A stretch of 64,000 nucleotides of DNA from Platanthera guangdongensis (GCA_039583875.1 CM077158.1:244265447-244329446), one strand, 5' to 3'. Positions 21,118 to 31,701 are shown, counted from the first letter of the stretch. Notes: generated from the letters alone by a model not told the origin. Translations and numbers: made by a program.

Positions 21118-21825
21118 AATAAAAGAACTAGAGAGTCCTGGAATGCGTGTTAAAAATTCTTCAAATTGAGTTTTGTGATCTAAAACATTTGTTGTTTGCT
21201 GCAGTTTTACGATTTTTTCAGTTGGGTCGTCATAAGAAGATTGGCCAAATCGTTTTGTTAGGGCCTCTACAAATGATTGGAATGTAATAGTCGGTTGGTC
21301 TCGCATTGTGGCCTGGGACCACCTAGAAGCTGGCAGATCAAGATGGCATGCAGCAATTAGGAGGTAATCGCGAGGGTTTGTGTTATGAAATTGAAAATAA
21401 AGGTGCAAATTGTATAGCCAATCAGTAGGATCCCCCTCGTTAAAGCGAGGGCATTGAAATTTAAAATCGGGAGATGAAGGGAACGAGACGACCTGGGTGT
21501 GCGCCGCGTTTGGTGCAGGACCAAGAACTCCGTTGGGGGTAGAAGATTGACCCGTTTCGGTGTAAATTGGTGGCGAACATAACTGGTCAAGCGTCTGCTG
21601 GACGTTCTTGAATTGAGCCATCATGTCATGACGTAATACGTCGATCTTGTCGGTAGACTCGTTGCGCGTGTCGACTATTTGCTGACTGAGGAGGGCTTCT
21701 TTAGCATACAGATCATTACGTAGATCTGTGATTTCCCGTGTGCTGGCCTCCTTGTCCGTCTGTAAGGTGGTCTGCAGATCTTGATAAAAATGTTGGTTAT
21801 CCTTCCATCTTGTATGTTGTGCCAT
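21118..21825 (-). pseudogene. gag: Element X gag, N-terminal half
   Basis: The ATG at 21825 begins MAQHTRWKDNQHFYQDLQ. A coiled-coil-like region (about residues 10-80) precedes a gag core (FKFQCPRFNEGDPTDWLYNL ... LPASRWSQATM). The frame runs into hAT-A at 21117, within the segment leading to FLTRIPGL. The remainder continues at 14702. It appears open up to the insertion, so hAT-A is one likely cause of inactivation. Confidence 0.85.
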
Positions 21826-21841
21826 CGGAAGGCGAGGACAG

Positions 21842-21858
21842 GAACGAGAGCACCAAAT
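21842..21858 (-). other. Element X primer binding site region
   Basis: The minus strand reads TGGTGCTCTCGTTCC from 21855, three bases after the LTR end TTCTAACA. Confidence 0.6.
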
Positions 21859-22165
21859 TGTTAGAATGTTCCACACCGGCGGCCGGACGGCCACCGGTAA
21901 ATAGCGAAGAAAGGGGAAGAGGGGAAGGGGATGATGAACAGAGAGATAGTAAGAGAGAGAGACGGGAAGAGAGAGAGGATAGAAAACAGCTGCCTCCAGA
22001 CGTTGCCAAGTGTCCGCTGCTGTTGATTGAATCACCGCCTTAATGTGATATCTCGGCGTGTAAATATCTGTGCCGTTGGATGAAAAGGACAGGTGAGCTG
22101 TCGGGATCATAACAGCAATCTACCAATAACCCAGAGTACCCTAATTTCTTACAGGGTTCTAAACA
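21859..22165 (-). repeat. Element X 5' LTR, about 307 bp
   Basis: The ends form a short inverted repeat (TGTTTAGAA ... TTCTAACA on the minus strand). The outer edge is placed at 22165 by that repeat. The right flank gcaag would be the target duplication; its partner lies left of the window. Confidence 0.7.
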
Positions 22166-22252
22166 GCAAGCAAGGGAAATCAAAAACCTAACAACAATGG
22201 CTAAGGGGAGGAAACTGTTAAGAAAAGGGCTTGCGAGGATAAGGGCGCTTAC

Positions 22253-22427
22253 AATTAGGTTTGCCATTAGCATAGGCCTGGAAGTTCTCGGCTTGGAGAA
22301 TCTGCTTAAGGTGCTTCCAGTGACGGCCTCGAGCTTGTCCTTTGGGGTATTTGTCACCCATCTGCACCTTCTTAAATGAAAAAATCGGCGACAGCAGCAT
22401 CTCTGAGCTCACCACTTCGGGCTCCAT
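22253..22427 (-). CDS. INO80C: INO80 complex subunit C (IES6 homolog), first coding exon
   Basis: The ATG at 22427 opens a 58-codon exon, MEPEVVSSEM..., continuing with KKVQMGDKYPKGQARGRHW and KHLKQILQAENF and ending at Pro-Asn plus one base. A canonical donor GTAAGC follows at 22252. The KYPKGQ-RGRHWKHLKQI block is what I know from plant INO80C/IES6 proteins, which continue with Tyr-Val-Asn-Ile and a YL1_C domain. The phase-1 T at the exon end fits that Tyr codon. The protein is a small nuclear subunit of the INO80 chromatin remodeller. Downstream exons are not seen: 87 bp after the donor, element X begins and the nest runs off the left edge. Either the intron is over 22 kb or the gene is broken. 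Confidence 0.8.
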
Positions 22428-22708
22428 CAGAATCGGCCACTGAACGTCAAAAATTAAGATTCACAGTTGTAATTGCACGCCGGAAAACTTTTGCGGCGGA
22501 TGAGCTCTTCGTCTTCTTCGCCGCGGCGTCGCAATTGAGAGCGGCCCCGAAAATGACTTTTGAACTGTTGGCGCAAATAAAAGCCGCGAGGGTAGCCTGG
22601 ACCGGGCCAGGTTCAGGGTTCGGCTAGGCCGGGTCTGGTTAGGTCTTCTGGGTCATGCCATCCGGGCCTCCACGGGCCCCCTGTTTTTGTTGGATTCGGG
22701 GGAGGTAA
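22428..22708 (-). promoter_or_regulatory. Probable 5' UTR and proximal promoter of INO80C
   Basis: A moderately GC-rich stretch with CGCCGCGGCG words lies directly before the ATG on the minus strand. I see no other gene here. The transcription start cannot be placed from sequence alone. Confidence 0.4.
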
Positions 22709-22860
22709 AGTGCACTTTACCGTGAAGTGCGGGCATCCAACGGCTCACGTTGGATGCTCGCACACATCTCAAAGCGAGATGAGATGCACTCGCTTTGAGA
22801 TGTGTGTGGGCGTGTTGGATGCCCGCAATTTATCGTAAAGTGCATTCATGCACTTTACTC
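22709..22860. repeat. Foldback element, about 150 bp
   Basis: Nested arms pair: GTAAAGTGCA / TGCACTTTAC, GGGCATCCAAC / GTTGGATGCCC, and CACACATCTCAAAGCGAG / CTCGCTTTGAGATGTGTG. The flanks are two related words, GGGCCCCCTGTTTTTG and GGACCCCTGTTTTTG, suggesting a target-side duplication or a larger parent repeat. No coding. Confidence 0.75.
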
Positions 22861-23344
22861 CCCACGGACCCCTGTTTTTGCTACACTCGGATAACAGCTG
22901 CTAGCACTTTTGGTGAAATAATTTTTGGCTAAGTGTAGTGTTTTCAGATAAAGGAATCCGAGTAGCTTGCTCGTCGTTGGATCAATCTTGCTGTCGTCCG
23001 ATCAAAGTGTTTACTCTTCTTTTTTAAAATGTTTTTTCTCGTCTTTATTGTCAATGGTTAGATCAGTCATCAACGGCCATCTTTTTACTCGATCTCAAAG
23101 CTAGGAACGCTACACGTACGAAAAAAGTTTTCCTTCTTCTGGGACATGCCCTTATGTTGTAGAAACAGGTAGGTACGGATAACACAATGTTTTTTTGGGT
23201 GTTACCCATCGGGCATTCATTTGAATATCATGAGGTCCAAAAGAAAATTTAGCAAGCAGGCCGACATTTTGAATAAAATATTCTGCATCAAAAATAGGGC
23301 ATCCAAAGATGCAGGGCAGGATATTTGCCCGCATTATGTGTGTG
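22861..23344. other. Unassigned AT-rich interval
   Basis: No gene, repeat end or conserved motif that I can support. Confidence 0.4.
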
Positions 23345-23735
23345 CTAACCGCAACCTGTTATTGGTCCGTCGCACTCCAAAATCTCATAATTTTTTGTGT
23401 TTTTTTCGAAATACGCATTGTACATGCAGTTTTAGGAAAAAGTGTTTAACACGAAAGTTGTACATCTCGTCGAGATCTACAACTTTTGCGTTGATCACTT
23501 TTCCTAAAAATGCATGTACAAGACGTACTTTGAAAATATGCTCAGATTTTGCGTCTTTCAGAAAGACGTCTTATACATGCAATTTCAGAAAAAGTGTTCA
23601 ACACAAAAGCTGTAGATCTACAGCTTTCGTGTTGAACACTTTTCCTGAAATTGCATGTATAAGGCCTATTTCGAAAAGACACGAAAAATTATGAAATTTT
23701 AGGGGTGCGACTTGCCAATAACAAATTGCGGTTAA
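23345..23735. repeat. Long compound palindrome, about 391 bp
   Basis: Outer arms: CTAACCGCAACCTGTTATTGG at the left pairs with CCAATAACAAATTGCGGTTAA at the right. Pairing continues through the TCATAATTTTT and TTTCGAAATA words toward a centre near 23540. Each half is itself a hairpin (about 23422-23517 and 23573-23665, built on ACATGCA...TGCATGT and GTTCAACAC...GTGTTGAAC words). This is consistent with a foldback or MITE dimer. Confidence 0.75.
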
Positions 23736-25040
23736 CAATCGCCAAAATTTTTCCACGTTTAGAGGGCCTGCCTGAGCCCGATCAGACAGGCTCGGGCAGC
23801 CTCTCCCTTTTCTTAGGGTGGCACTGGCTCGACAAAAATAAAGTCTATGCCCAAAAAGAATTTTGTATGTCTAAAATTAAAGCCAGCATAAACATGATTA
23901 TCATTATTAATAGAAAATATTTTGAATTTAAACTTTATTGATTAAACTTTATTGATAGAAGAATGTTTTTAAGGTAATTGTTAAAGATAAATGTATTTTG
24001 AAAATAGGTGCAAATCAACTCTTAAAAAAAAATATTACCGTAAAAGTGATAGGGGCAACCATTTCTCCATCACATGGACATAAGCGAGCCATACGCGACG
24101 ACACCGCCGCCTCCGATGACGTCTCTCTCTTCGTCGGCGCCGACGCCGTCGACGCCGACCGCAAGTCATACACGACGACACCGACCACACATCCTCGCTT
24201 CTGACCACTGCGGGAGCTCCGAATTTATTCGTGTCGGACATTCTCACTCATCTTCATCTCCTTTGTTCTAAAGCAAGTCGCGGGTTTAAACCTCTTTGTT
24301 GCGGTCAACTTAACGCTCCTGACATATTAGGCTAAACTCGGTCGTCTTAACCCGCGGAGCGGTCAAGCGAGCACACATTCACAGAATAAGAGAGATAGTA
24401 CACACTGTTTTTTTAACGTAGAAAAACCCTTCAACTGAGTAAAAAATCACGTGACCGGATCTGTGCCGGTCAAACTTCACTATGAGCTTCAGGTTACAAA
24501 TCTGCTGCAAAATCGAAGGCGACCGGCTGCTGCTCGTTGCAATTGGGGATGATAGAGAGTACAATTATGCTTGGTGGCCGACAGGCCGCCTCACGCAAAG
24601 CTTGAAGCTAGTTTCCTTTTGGTGGCGACGAACACTCTTGGGCACTGTGCGGATGTTGACAGAAGCCGCGGAACGTGCAAAATAATGTTGGCGCAGGCTT
24701 GTGGGATGTTGCGCACTAGGACGCTTCTTTGAGCAGTTCTCAGGACTTGCTTCTTATGGTGGACTTAGACGGATATCTGGTGGAGCGGCGACGGCTCATA
24801 GGAGGAATCCGGCAGAGCTCTGTCCTGAGGAGAAGGGAAAAAAATGAGAAATAAGAATGTCTGCGACTTCTTTTATAGTCTGCAAGCGGTAGTTACGATA
24901 GTTAAGCGATTATCCGCACACCGTAACCACTGATACCATAATTTTAATCAAAATTTTGAGCAAGCATTAAGAGCATAATATTTACTAAATACAAGTCAAT
25001 TGCTTAATAAATAATTCTCCTCACTAACCATGGTGGTTAG
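23736..25040. other. Unassigned interval
   Basis: A CpG-rich patch around 24070-24280 (CCGCCGCCTCC, GACGCCGTCGACGCC) and AT-rich DNA elsewhere. Small open frames here match nothing I know. No repeat boundaries seen. Confidence 0.35.
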
Positions 25041-25139
25041 TTAATGATTTACCATGAAATGGATGGCGGCAATCACGACGGAATGATCGGACGACGGGGA
25101 AGACCAGCCATGAAAAGTTGGCCAAATCACCGGCAGACG

Positions 25140-25470
25140 TCCGCCGACGAAGGAGGAGACCGCGACCGCGGGAGGTGGTCGCGACGCGACCGCCCCATGC
25201 GGGAGAATCCTCGCGGACGGGAGGGGGTGGTCGCGGGGAGGGGTGGCCGCGCCGCGACCGCCCTACACGGGTTGACCCTCGCGTTCGCGGGGAGGGCCGG
25301 CCATGGCGTCGCTGCCCTAGGCGGGCTGATCCTCGCGGCCGCGGGGAGGGGCGGTCGCGGCGCGGCGGTCGCGGCGCGGCCGCCCCATGCGGGAGGATCC
25401 CCGCGGTCGCAGGGCGGGGCGCAGCCAATCGAGCGCGGGCCGCCCGGCACCGGCGATGGCGGCCCGACGG
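25140..25470. repeat. GC-rich degenerate minisatellite
   Basis: Four or so imperfect copies of a roughly 66-bp unit containing GCGACCGCCC, TGCGGGAG and ATCCTCGCGG words. All frames stay open because of composition, so the overlapping open frames on both strands are not taken as genes. Confidence 0.6.
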
Positions 25471-26036
25471 CCGGTCGCGGTTGTGACTTGGATGGTGCGC
25501 GTAGCAGGATCAGTGCGCGGGGGATCGCGTGTGCGGTGGTCAAACCCATGATCCCTCTAAATTAGTTGGGATCATGGGGAGTGCGCTATTTACACCCCAA
25601 AATTCCTAAAAAAATTACTACGGTCTCGTCACTTTCTTTTTGTATTTCTCATCTTCATCATTTTTTTCGTATTTTTCCAGCGAAGAAAAAAAACGTTGAA
25701 TAGTTGCAATCATCACTAAAAGAGAATTTCTATGATGAATTTGAAACTTTTACAATAGGTTAAATTTTGAAATATTGATGTTAAAATATTAGTTCATATT
25801 TTGCTAAAGTATTTAGAAATATTTTATATTGATTTGCATGTAACAATTTAGTTTGCACATATAAATTTTTTGTTTATCCGAAAAATTGATTTGTATTTAT
25901 CCAAAATTGATTTGCCCATAACAATCACTTTTTTTACTTGGTCTATTGTCTGAATCAAATCACAATTTATTAATTAATCTTTGTTGAAACCTCAACCAGC
26001 CCAAAAACTTGTTGAAACCTCAACAGGCTCTCTAAT
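25471..26036. other. AT-rich interval
   Basis: Nothing supportable beyond low-complexity AT-rich DNA. Confidence 0.35.
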
Positions 26037-26254
26037 GCTCTATTTGGTTCGACATTTCGCGGCTCCATTTGGGGCAAACGCCGCCGGAAGGCGGGTAAAC
26101 AAATGAACATTCAGCTGCGTTTGCTCCGTTTCCACCCGCCCGCCTTGAGAAACGCCCCCAAAAGCTCCGTTTGGAGCAGCCACCTCCCCCCTCCGTTTCA
26201 AACACTCTGTTTCCACTCGTCGGTTCGACCCGCCACCGCTAAACCAAATGAAGC
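26037..26254. mobile_element. MITE-like insertion, 218 bp
   Basis: Imperfect terminal inverted repeats (GCTCTATTTGGTT... at the left, ...AACCAAATGAAGC at the right) are flanked on both sides by CTAAT (26032-26036, 26255-26259). No coding capacity. Superfamily uncertain. Confidence 0.55.
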
Positions 26255-26469
26255 CTAATACCACTGATGCAGTTTGAGTTCTGACAACCCACAACAACAA
26301 TTCTCAAAGCATATGAAGCCTCTGTTGGGAGAGATCCAAAAATTCTAATGAAATTTGATATATAATTTTTTATTCAATAATGTTGTAAATTTGTTTTGAC
26401 AAGTAATTAACTAGAGAAATAACCAAACCTACAAAGTTCTTAAAAACAAACTGAGATTAGTGCATTTTT

Positions 26470-26880
26470 GTGGGAGGATCCTCGAGGGACTTGGCCTCCA
26501 CCAGATTGGAGGTGGGGAGTGGCACTCCAGGGAAAGGGTTGAGGTCGCAGGTGCTTCCTGCTGACTTCCCTGCGACTAAGCGGAAGCGGAGGCTGCTACA
26601 GAAAAAGTCCGCCAAGAAGGCAAGCTGGGCTATTGGCGAAGGAGCGACGTCTCGTACCGATATCGTCGATCTGGATGAAACAGAGGAGCTCGTGCAGAGA
26701 CCGGTGGTCAAGGACCTACCCAGAACATTGGCTGATTCGGCAGTAGAATCAAAAGTGGTGGATAACACCCCTATAGAAGGCACTGACAACACCAAAATCC
26801 AGCCCCAGGAACCAGCTAATGAGAAGAATCCCGAGAGCAACGCGATCATACCAGAGTTCTTTCCTGAGGAGGTGATATGA
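26470..26880 (+). CDS. Unrecognised 136-codon open frame
   Basis: The frame begins MGGSSRDLASTRLEVG, has a basic tract (TKRKRRLLQKKSAKK) and then an acidic, Pro/Asn-rich second half. I recognise no domain. The composition resembles linker parts of transposon-encoded proteins, and the downstream DNA is decayed, so it may be a fragment of a larger lost ORF. Confidence 0.3.
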   Translation: MGGSSRDLASTRLEVGSGTPGKGLRSQVLPADFPATKRKRRLLQKKSAKKASWAIGEGATSRTDIVDLDETEELVQRPVVKDLPRTLADSAVESKVVDNTPIEGTDNTKIQPQEPANEKNPESNAIIPEFFPEEVI

Positions 26881-27029
26881 CGACCCGGGGACGGCCCACT
26901 ATAGATCACACTAGATCATTGTGGCCTCACCTGTATTATCCGGGATGTAGCCCAAGCACCCAACCTTCTCCATGCACTGAAGGGTTGTTAGTGGCAACAA
27001 TCTCCCTTTGATGAGGCAAACACGATAGT

Positions 27030-27101
27030 TAAGTGGGCAATACAGAGAATTTCCAACAGGTCACTTATCTCAGTACTACTCCAGCCCGAGCATGCTTAAT
27101 G
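27030..27101 (-). ncRNA. 5S rRNA-like segment (degenerate), left arm
   Basis: The minus strand reads TTAAGCATGCTCGGGCTGGA, then GTAGTACTGAGAT and AAGTGACC. These correspond to the A-box and C-box half of plant 5S rRNA (GTTAAGCGTGCTTGGGCGAG, GTAGTACTAGGAT, GGGTGACC). The 5' half of 5S is missing. Cassandra TRIM LTRs are known to carry such segments. Confidence 0.55.
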
Positions 27102-27173
27102 ATAGATTTCTTCAACTTCTCATCACCAATTAAGCTGCAACTCAATTGCTGATAAGGAGTGGAAAAACACCAT

Positions 27174-27240
27174 AGTTAAGCATGCTCGGGCTGGAGTATC
27201 ACTTGGATATGTGACTTCCTAGAAAGTCCATGTACTGCTC
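27174..27240 (+). ncRNA. 5S rRNA-like segment (degenerate), right arm
   Basis: GTTAAGCATGCTCGGGCTGG at 27175 on, then GGATATGTGACTTCCTAG and AAAGTCC, collinear with 5S rRNA. It is more diverged in the C-box than the left copy. Probably not functional as ribosomal RNA. Confidence 0.55.
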
Positions 27241-27410
27241 ACTTAACTACTGAGTTTCCCTCATCAAATGGAGGTTGTGACCGCCAAAACCCCGCTTGTG
27301 GATAGAGAGGGCTTGGGTTCTTGGGCTGCAGTCTGGACGTTGTCAGGTGAGGCCACAAGGAGCTAGTATGATCCATAGTGGGCCGGCCATGGGTGGTCGC
27401 AAAAAAATGT

Positions 27411-29214
27411 GCATTTTTTTGGCAACCCAGGGCCAACACACTCAGATCCCCGCAGAGAATTATGTGTCATCACAGGAGATCCCTACAAAGATTCCTGGAG
27501 GTAAATTGTATGACGTCGTGCATATTAATTCGTCGGTTGATGCGACACACTGATTATGATAAATCAGGAGAAGCGGAGCATTGGCGATGATGTCCATAAG
27601 GAGGTCTCGAAAGAAGGACATCTACCGAATAATGCGGTGACGGAGATAATTGAGGGAGAGTAGAAGTTGAAGGAGCTAAGGAAGGGGTCCACCAAGAAGT
27701 CTACAGAGAAGAAAACAAAAATGAAAAATAAATGTGCACCTTCAAATAGAAAGTCACGGAAAACTGCTCAGAGCGAGGCAGATGGGAAGGTCCCTGAAGC
27801 ACCCACGCTGTGTACTTCCAAGGGTAAGCCCTCCTCCAGTCTTGGGATCACGGAGGCCTTTGGATCAAATGAGTGACTAGACCACCAAAATTCTGGCAAG
27901 CACGGGGGCTCGACGCATGCTGATGCTAGAGAGACTAGTGGAGCTCTGGGACCGCTTGGTGCTCGCAGCAACCCTTCAATCAGTACTCTATTTTGCCTAG
28001 GAATGAGTCGGTTATCATCCCTCCATTAGTGGGGGTGACTTCTGACGAGTGTTTGCTGACTCATGGATAGTTGCATGAGCGGCGGAAGCCGGGGCGAGCT
28101 GTCGTAGAGGGCATACCTAGGGCAGAATGAACCTAAGGGTCAAATACTCTATGCAGATCCATGGACCGTCATCTACTGTCCCGGTGATCGAGTTTGATCC
28201 TGCTCGAGGGGAGGTATTTGTGGTGGATTCAGCAAACATAAATGTTGTTCTCACTGATTCCTTTGGTGAACTTGACCTAGTTCCTGAGGAGAGAATTGCA
28301 GCGGATATATTGAAGAAACAGGTCGTGATGCTTACCTTGGGGGTATCCATCCGGGTGATCCATATGTTGGCATGTCTTCAGGGTTATAACTGCAGTCGCC
28401 TCTCAAAGAAGCATTCATTAGCTACATGACGAGGGTCTAGGAAGATGTGTAGGTTTTGTACGCATCTGGCGCCATGTTAAATAAGGCGTTGACGATTATG
28501 CACATTGTGTTCGCTAAATTTATGGATGGCTTGGCGCACCTGGGTGTGGAGCAAACACCTCCCCGATGAAGTTAAGATGTGTAGGGTCTTTGAGGACGAA
28601 ATTTTATTTGGCACTATAATAATTCGTACAATTCTCTTTACTTCGCGCAGTTGCACGCTTACTTTCTTTTATTAACCACACTTTCTACTTTTAATGTTGT
28701 TATTATCTTTGAATTTGGAATGTCTATGCCGAGTTGTGGTGAACACCACTTTTTGGTGTGGTTGCTTATATTGTTTCTTCTTTCATTTACAGAACATTTT
28801 TATATGACAGTTATTGGAGAGTGTCTGATTGAACTCATCGACTATAAGGTATTTCGACTTCCGAGGTGAAGTATTGTGATTTTTAATAAATAGGGACTAC
28901 CTTGCCCTCACCTATTACCTGACTTGTGCAATAGAACTAGTCTCCTTCAACCACTTGGATACAGATTAGACATTCCTCATCTTCCTGGAATGGTGAAAAT
29001 CTTGAATTTCTACGAGGTGGTGGTTGTGCAGCTTCCTCCAAACGACATTTCTTCAATTGTGTCATGCATAGTCTACCTGTGGACGAAAAGCATCTGCTTC
29101 AACCTAGAGGTATTCTGCATTGTGTTTCGCGTGAGGGCATGGGAATATGGGCAGATGTACTTCAGCTTGGAGAGATTTTGAGTTCTTAATCTAACGAACA
29201 AGATCCACGACATG
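27411..29214. other. Decayed interval of unknown origin
   Basis: Scattered open frames (for example 27667-27876, Lys/Ser-rich; 28127-28429, with a VPVIEFDPARGEVFVVDS stretch) that I cannot assign. They may be parts of one broken plus-strand ORF, but no joined frame is evident. Confidence 0.3.
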
Positions 29215-29416
29215 TAAAACCCCCTGCCCTAACCTTTGCCCAGGTCGGGTCAGAGACGGGCCTTACTGCATAAGACGACCACCTAGTGCTTCCCAAGTGG
29301 CTACAACTCCCTCTACCAAGCACTAGTTTGCAACCTTGTCTGGCATGAATCACAACATTTGCATCACATGACAGATATGCGGAAGTAATATCAGAAAGCC
29401 ACACACACACACACAC

Positions 29417-29460
<44 letters not shown>

Positions 29461-29700
29461 CAGAGTAAAAGCATAGGTCGTAGTCACTATTTATACAAAC
29501 AAGCACATGGGCTTCAAAATGACTACTACTAGATCTCTCACACTCTCTCAAGTCTGCACTATAGGAACTCATGTCTCAGAAGTCTGGAGACGATGGGGGT
29601 GCTTCTGTTCTGGTAGTCGTGTTAGCGGGAGTACCGTCCCGCGACAGCTGGACATCACGGTGCTCCCTATAATGACCCAAATCCCAATATGACGGGAAAA
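29215..29700. other. Possible LTR remnant
   Basis: Begins near CATGTAAAACCCCCTGCCC and ends near TAATGACCCAAATCCCAA, words reminiscent of LTR ends, but no partner copy is visible. It contains the microsatellite at 29400-29459. Confidence 0.25.
29400..29459. repeat. (CA)n-(TA)n microsatellite
   Basis: A CA dinucleotide run changes directly into a TA run. Length-polymorphic in type. Confidence 0.95.
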
Positions 29701-31041
29701 TATAATTAGTGTTCAGAGTTCAAAGAGATGCAAATGTGATGTTATAACGAACATTTATGAAGACTAGATTAAAAAGATGGAAATATAACCTACAATAGTT
29801 CATGAGCAATTTTGTGTATAAGGTATAAAGAAAAGTGAGTATGAAATATAAGGTGATAATAATAATTGGTGTGTCAATAGAGCAATAACGGAAATTTTGT
29901 GTGTGGTTAGTGTAAATTGTCTATCAATAGAAAAAATTGATATAATAACACATATCATATCTCTAAGTAAAGAGAAACAAGCAATGGACCAGGCGGTTCA
30001 TCACGACTCATGCCAAAGATTGGCATGTGTGTCGGTTAGAGGTTAAGAGATAAAATAGTGCTCGTTATTCTATTCTCTCCCAAAACCGCATGCGAGAATG
30101 CGGCAGCCCGTCAAAAGCCGCTCAACGCCGATCCCTCCCGGGAGCCCAAATCACCTCTGATTTCAGTGATTTTTCCTTCTATTAAGAGGTACTCTCTTTC
30201 TCTCTACTCCTCTTGTTTCTTTCATGATGTTTTTACACAGATTGAAGAGGGTAGAAACTCTAGGTTTTAAGGTTTTTGGATTTCCTTTACTTCTTTTTTT
30301 TTTGAAAAGTTTTTATTATGGATTATTATGCCCTAATATATGGTTGCAAGCATTTGTAATGAAACCCTAGTTGAGGTAATATTGATTTCTGAATGTCTAA
30401 GTGTTTCGAGAGTTTTCTGAAACTGAATTTATCTTATGAGGTAATTTGATTCACTAATTTAGTTGGATAATGGATATTGATTTTGGCTAGCCGACTGTAT
30501 TCCTAGTTGAGTATTCAATTCATTACAGTGGCTTATTTCTATTGTTAATATATTGTTGTTTGGAGGGGATATTAGTAAGTATTTAGCTAGCTAGTTTGAA
30601 ATCTGGTTTGTATACAGATTAACCTAATGTTGATATTGGAATTGTAAACTAATGGTGATATTAGAATTGAAATAAAGTTAACTGACATATACATAAGCGT
30701 ATACAGATGCGTGATCGATACTTGTAGCTTGTTGTTAAAGAATGATATGTTTCAATTTGAAGAATTGGCTGCCTCTTACACACTTTAGTAACTTTGATCG
30801 GATAATTAATTTGTAAAGAACTTATCATTGATTGAACAATTTACTTGTTGAGAGTCGATTTATTCTTGGTTACGGATGAGCTCAAGGTGAGATAATCTTT
30901 CAGTGGGCAATTATGAAGTCGTTTCATGAAAGTAATGGAATCTGAATCTTAATTACATTTATTTCAACTTCGTTAGTAAATATTTGCCCCTAAGTTTGTG
31001 TAATAAACAGATAACATGACAGAAGACAACATATGCTAAAT
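29701..31041. other. AT-rich interval without recognised gene
   Basis: A short GC-richer patch at 30080-30170 is followed by a CT-rich tract and long AT-rich DNA. It could be an untranslated exon and intron start, but nothing proves it. The right edge is the hAT-B target duplication TGCTAAAT (31034-31041). Confidence 0.35.
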
Positions 31042-31381
31042 CAATCGTATCCAAAAGGCCCGACCGGGCCTGATCGGGCCCGGGCTTTTGCAAACCGGGT
31101 CGAGACCGGGCCCTTCCTTTATCGGGCTCAGGCTCTGACCCCGTGAAGGGGCCCGAGCCGGCCCCCCGGGCCGGGCCGGGCCCTTATTATTTTTTTAATA
31201 AAACATTTTATTTAAAAAACTAAACCTTGAAATAAAAAATCGAATAAAAAAATTTATTAATATTGAAATTTAAAAATCAAAATTACACTTTTACAAAATA
31301 AAATTAGGAAAAAATGGAATTTATTATTTTTAATGATAATAAAAAAGAAAATTACATTTTTACAAATTCAGGTTGTCCATC

Positions 31382-31570
31382 TACTCTTCAATTTCCTCCG
31401 ACCTCTCCTCCAACGCTGAAATGTGTTTTTTTCTCTTCGTAGCATCCAAATAATCCTTATAGCAGATGTATAGTTTCAGTGATTTTTCATTTAGTCGGCT
31501 CCCCCGCTTGTTTAAAATCCTGTCACTAAGAGAAAAGACGGACTCCGAAGCTACTGTACTAGCTTAAATT
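31382..31570 (-). pseudogene. hAT-B transposase C-terminal dimerisation region
   Basis: Minus-strand translation reads SVFSLSDRILNKRGSRLNEK followed by SLKLYICYKDYLDA. This is the typical hAT C-terminal pattern (SVFS.GGRVL...R..L....V..LI....WL). It is followed by a Lys/Glu-rich tail. Confidence 0.75.
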
Positions 31571-31701
31571 GTTAGTAAATCACGGGTCATACAAGTCAAA
31601 ATAGGATAGGTATTAGTTTTACCTTTCCAGCATTTTAAGATATCAAAGTTTTTGATCTCTTCCATAGTCATAAAATCACGAAATTGTGTTTTCATATACA
31701 A

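Larger units (their letters stand above)
11429..22165 (-). mobile_element. Element X: Reina-like Ty3/gypsy element, interrupted by E1 and hAT-A
   Basis: Element X DNA is 11429-14702 plus 21118-22165. In minus order: 5' LTR (22165-21859), PBS, gag, finger, protease, RT, RNase H and integrase, cut at 11429 by E1. The short LTR (307 bp), the ATTTGGTGCTCTC primer region and the FFDD-type RT suggest the Reina clade of chromoviruses. The chromodomain end of integrase and the 3' LTR would lie left of the window. Confidence 0.8.
26881..27410. repeat. Inverted duplication with 5S-like cores
   Basis: The left arm (26881-27101, minus sense) and right arm (27174-27410, plus sense) match over most of their length, with about 72 bp between. 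Landmarks present in both arms include AAGCATGCTCGGGCTGGAGT, CACTTAACTA, GTGAGGCCACAA and CTATAGTGGGCC / CCATAGTGGGCC. The arms look like two degenerate copies of one short LTR or SINE set head to head. Confidence 0.7.

Noticed and set aside
25024..25565. Four overlapping Arg/Gly/Pro-rich frames on both strands
   Set aside because: Explained by GC-rich minisatellite composition; no homologous domain recognised.
30058..30270. Possible host gene 5' exon with a GT site near 30190
   Set aside because: Only a GC-richer patch before a CT-rich tract; no protein similarity and no downstream exon visible.
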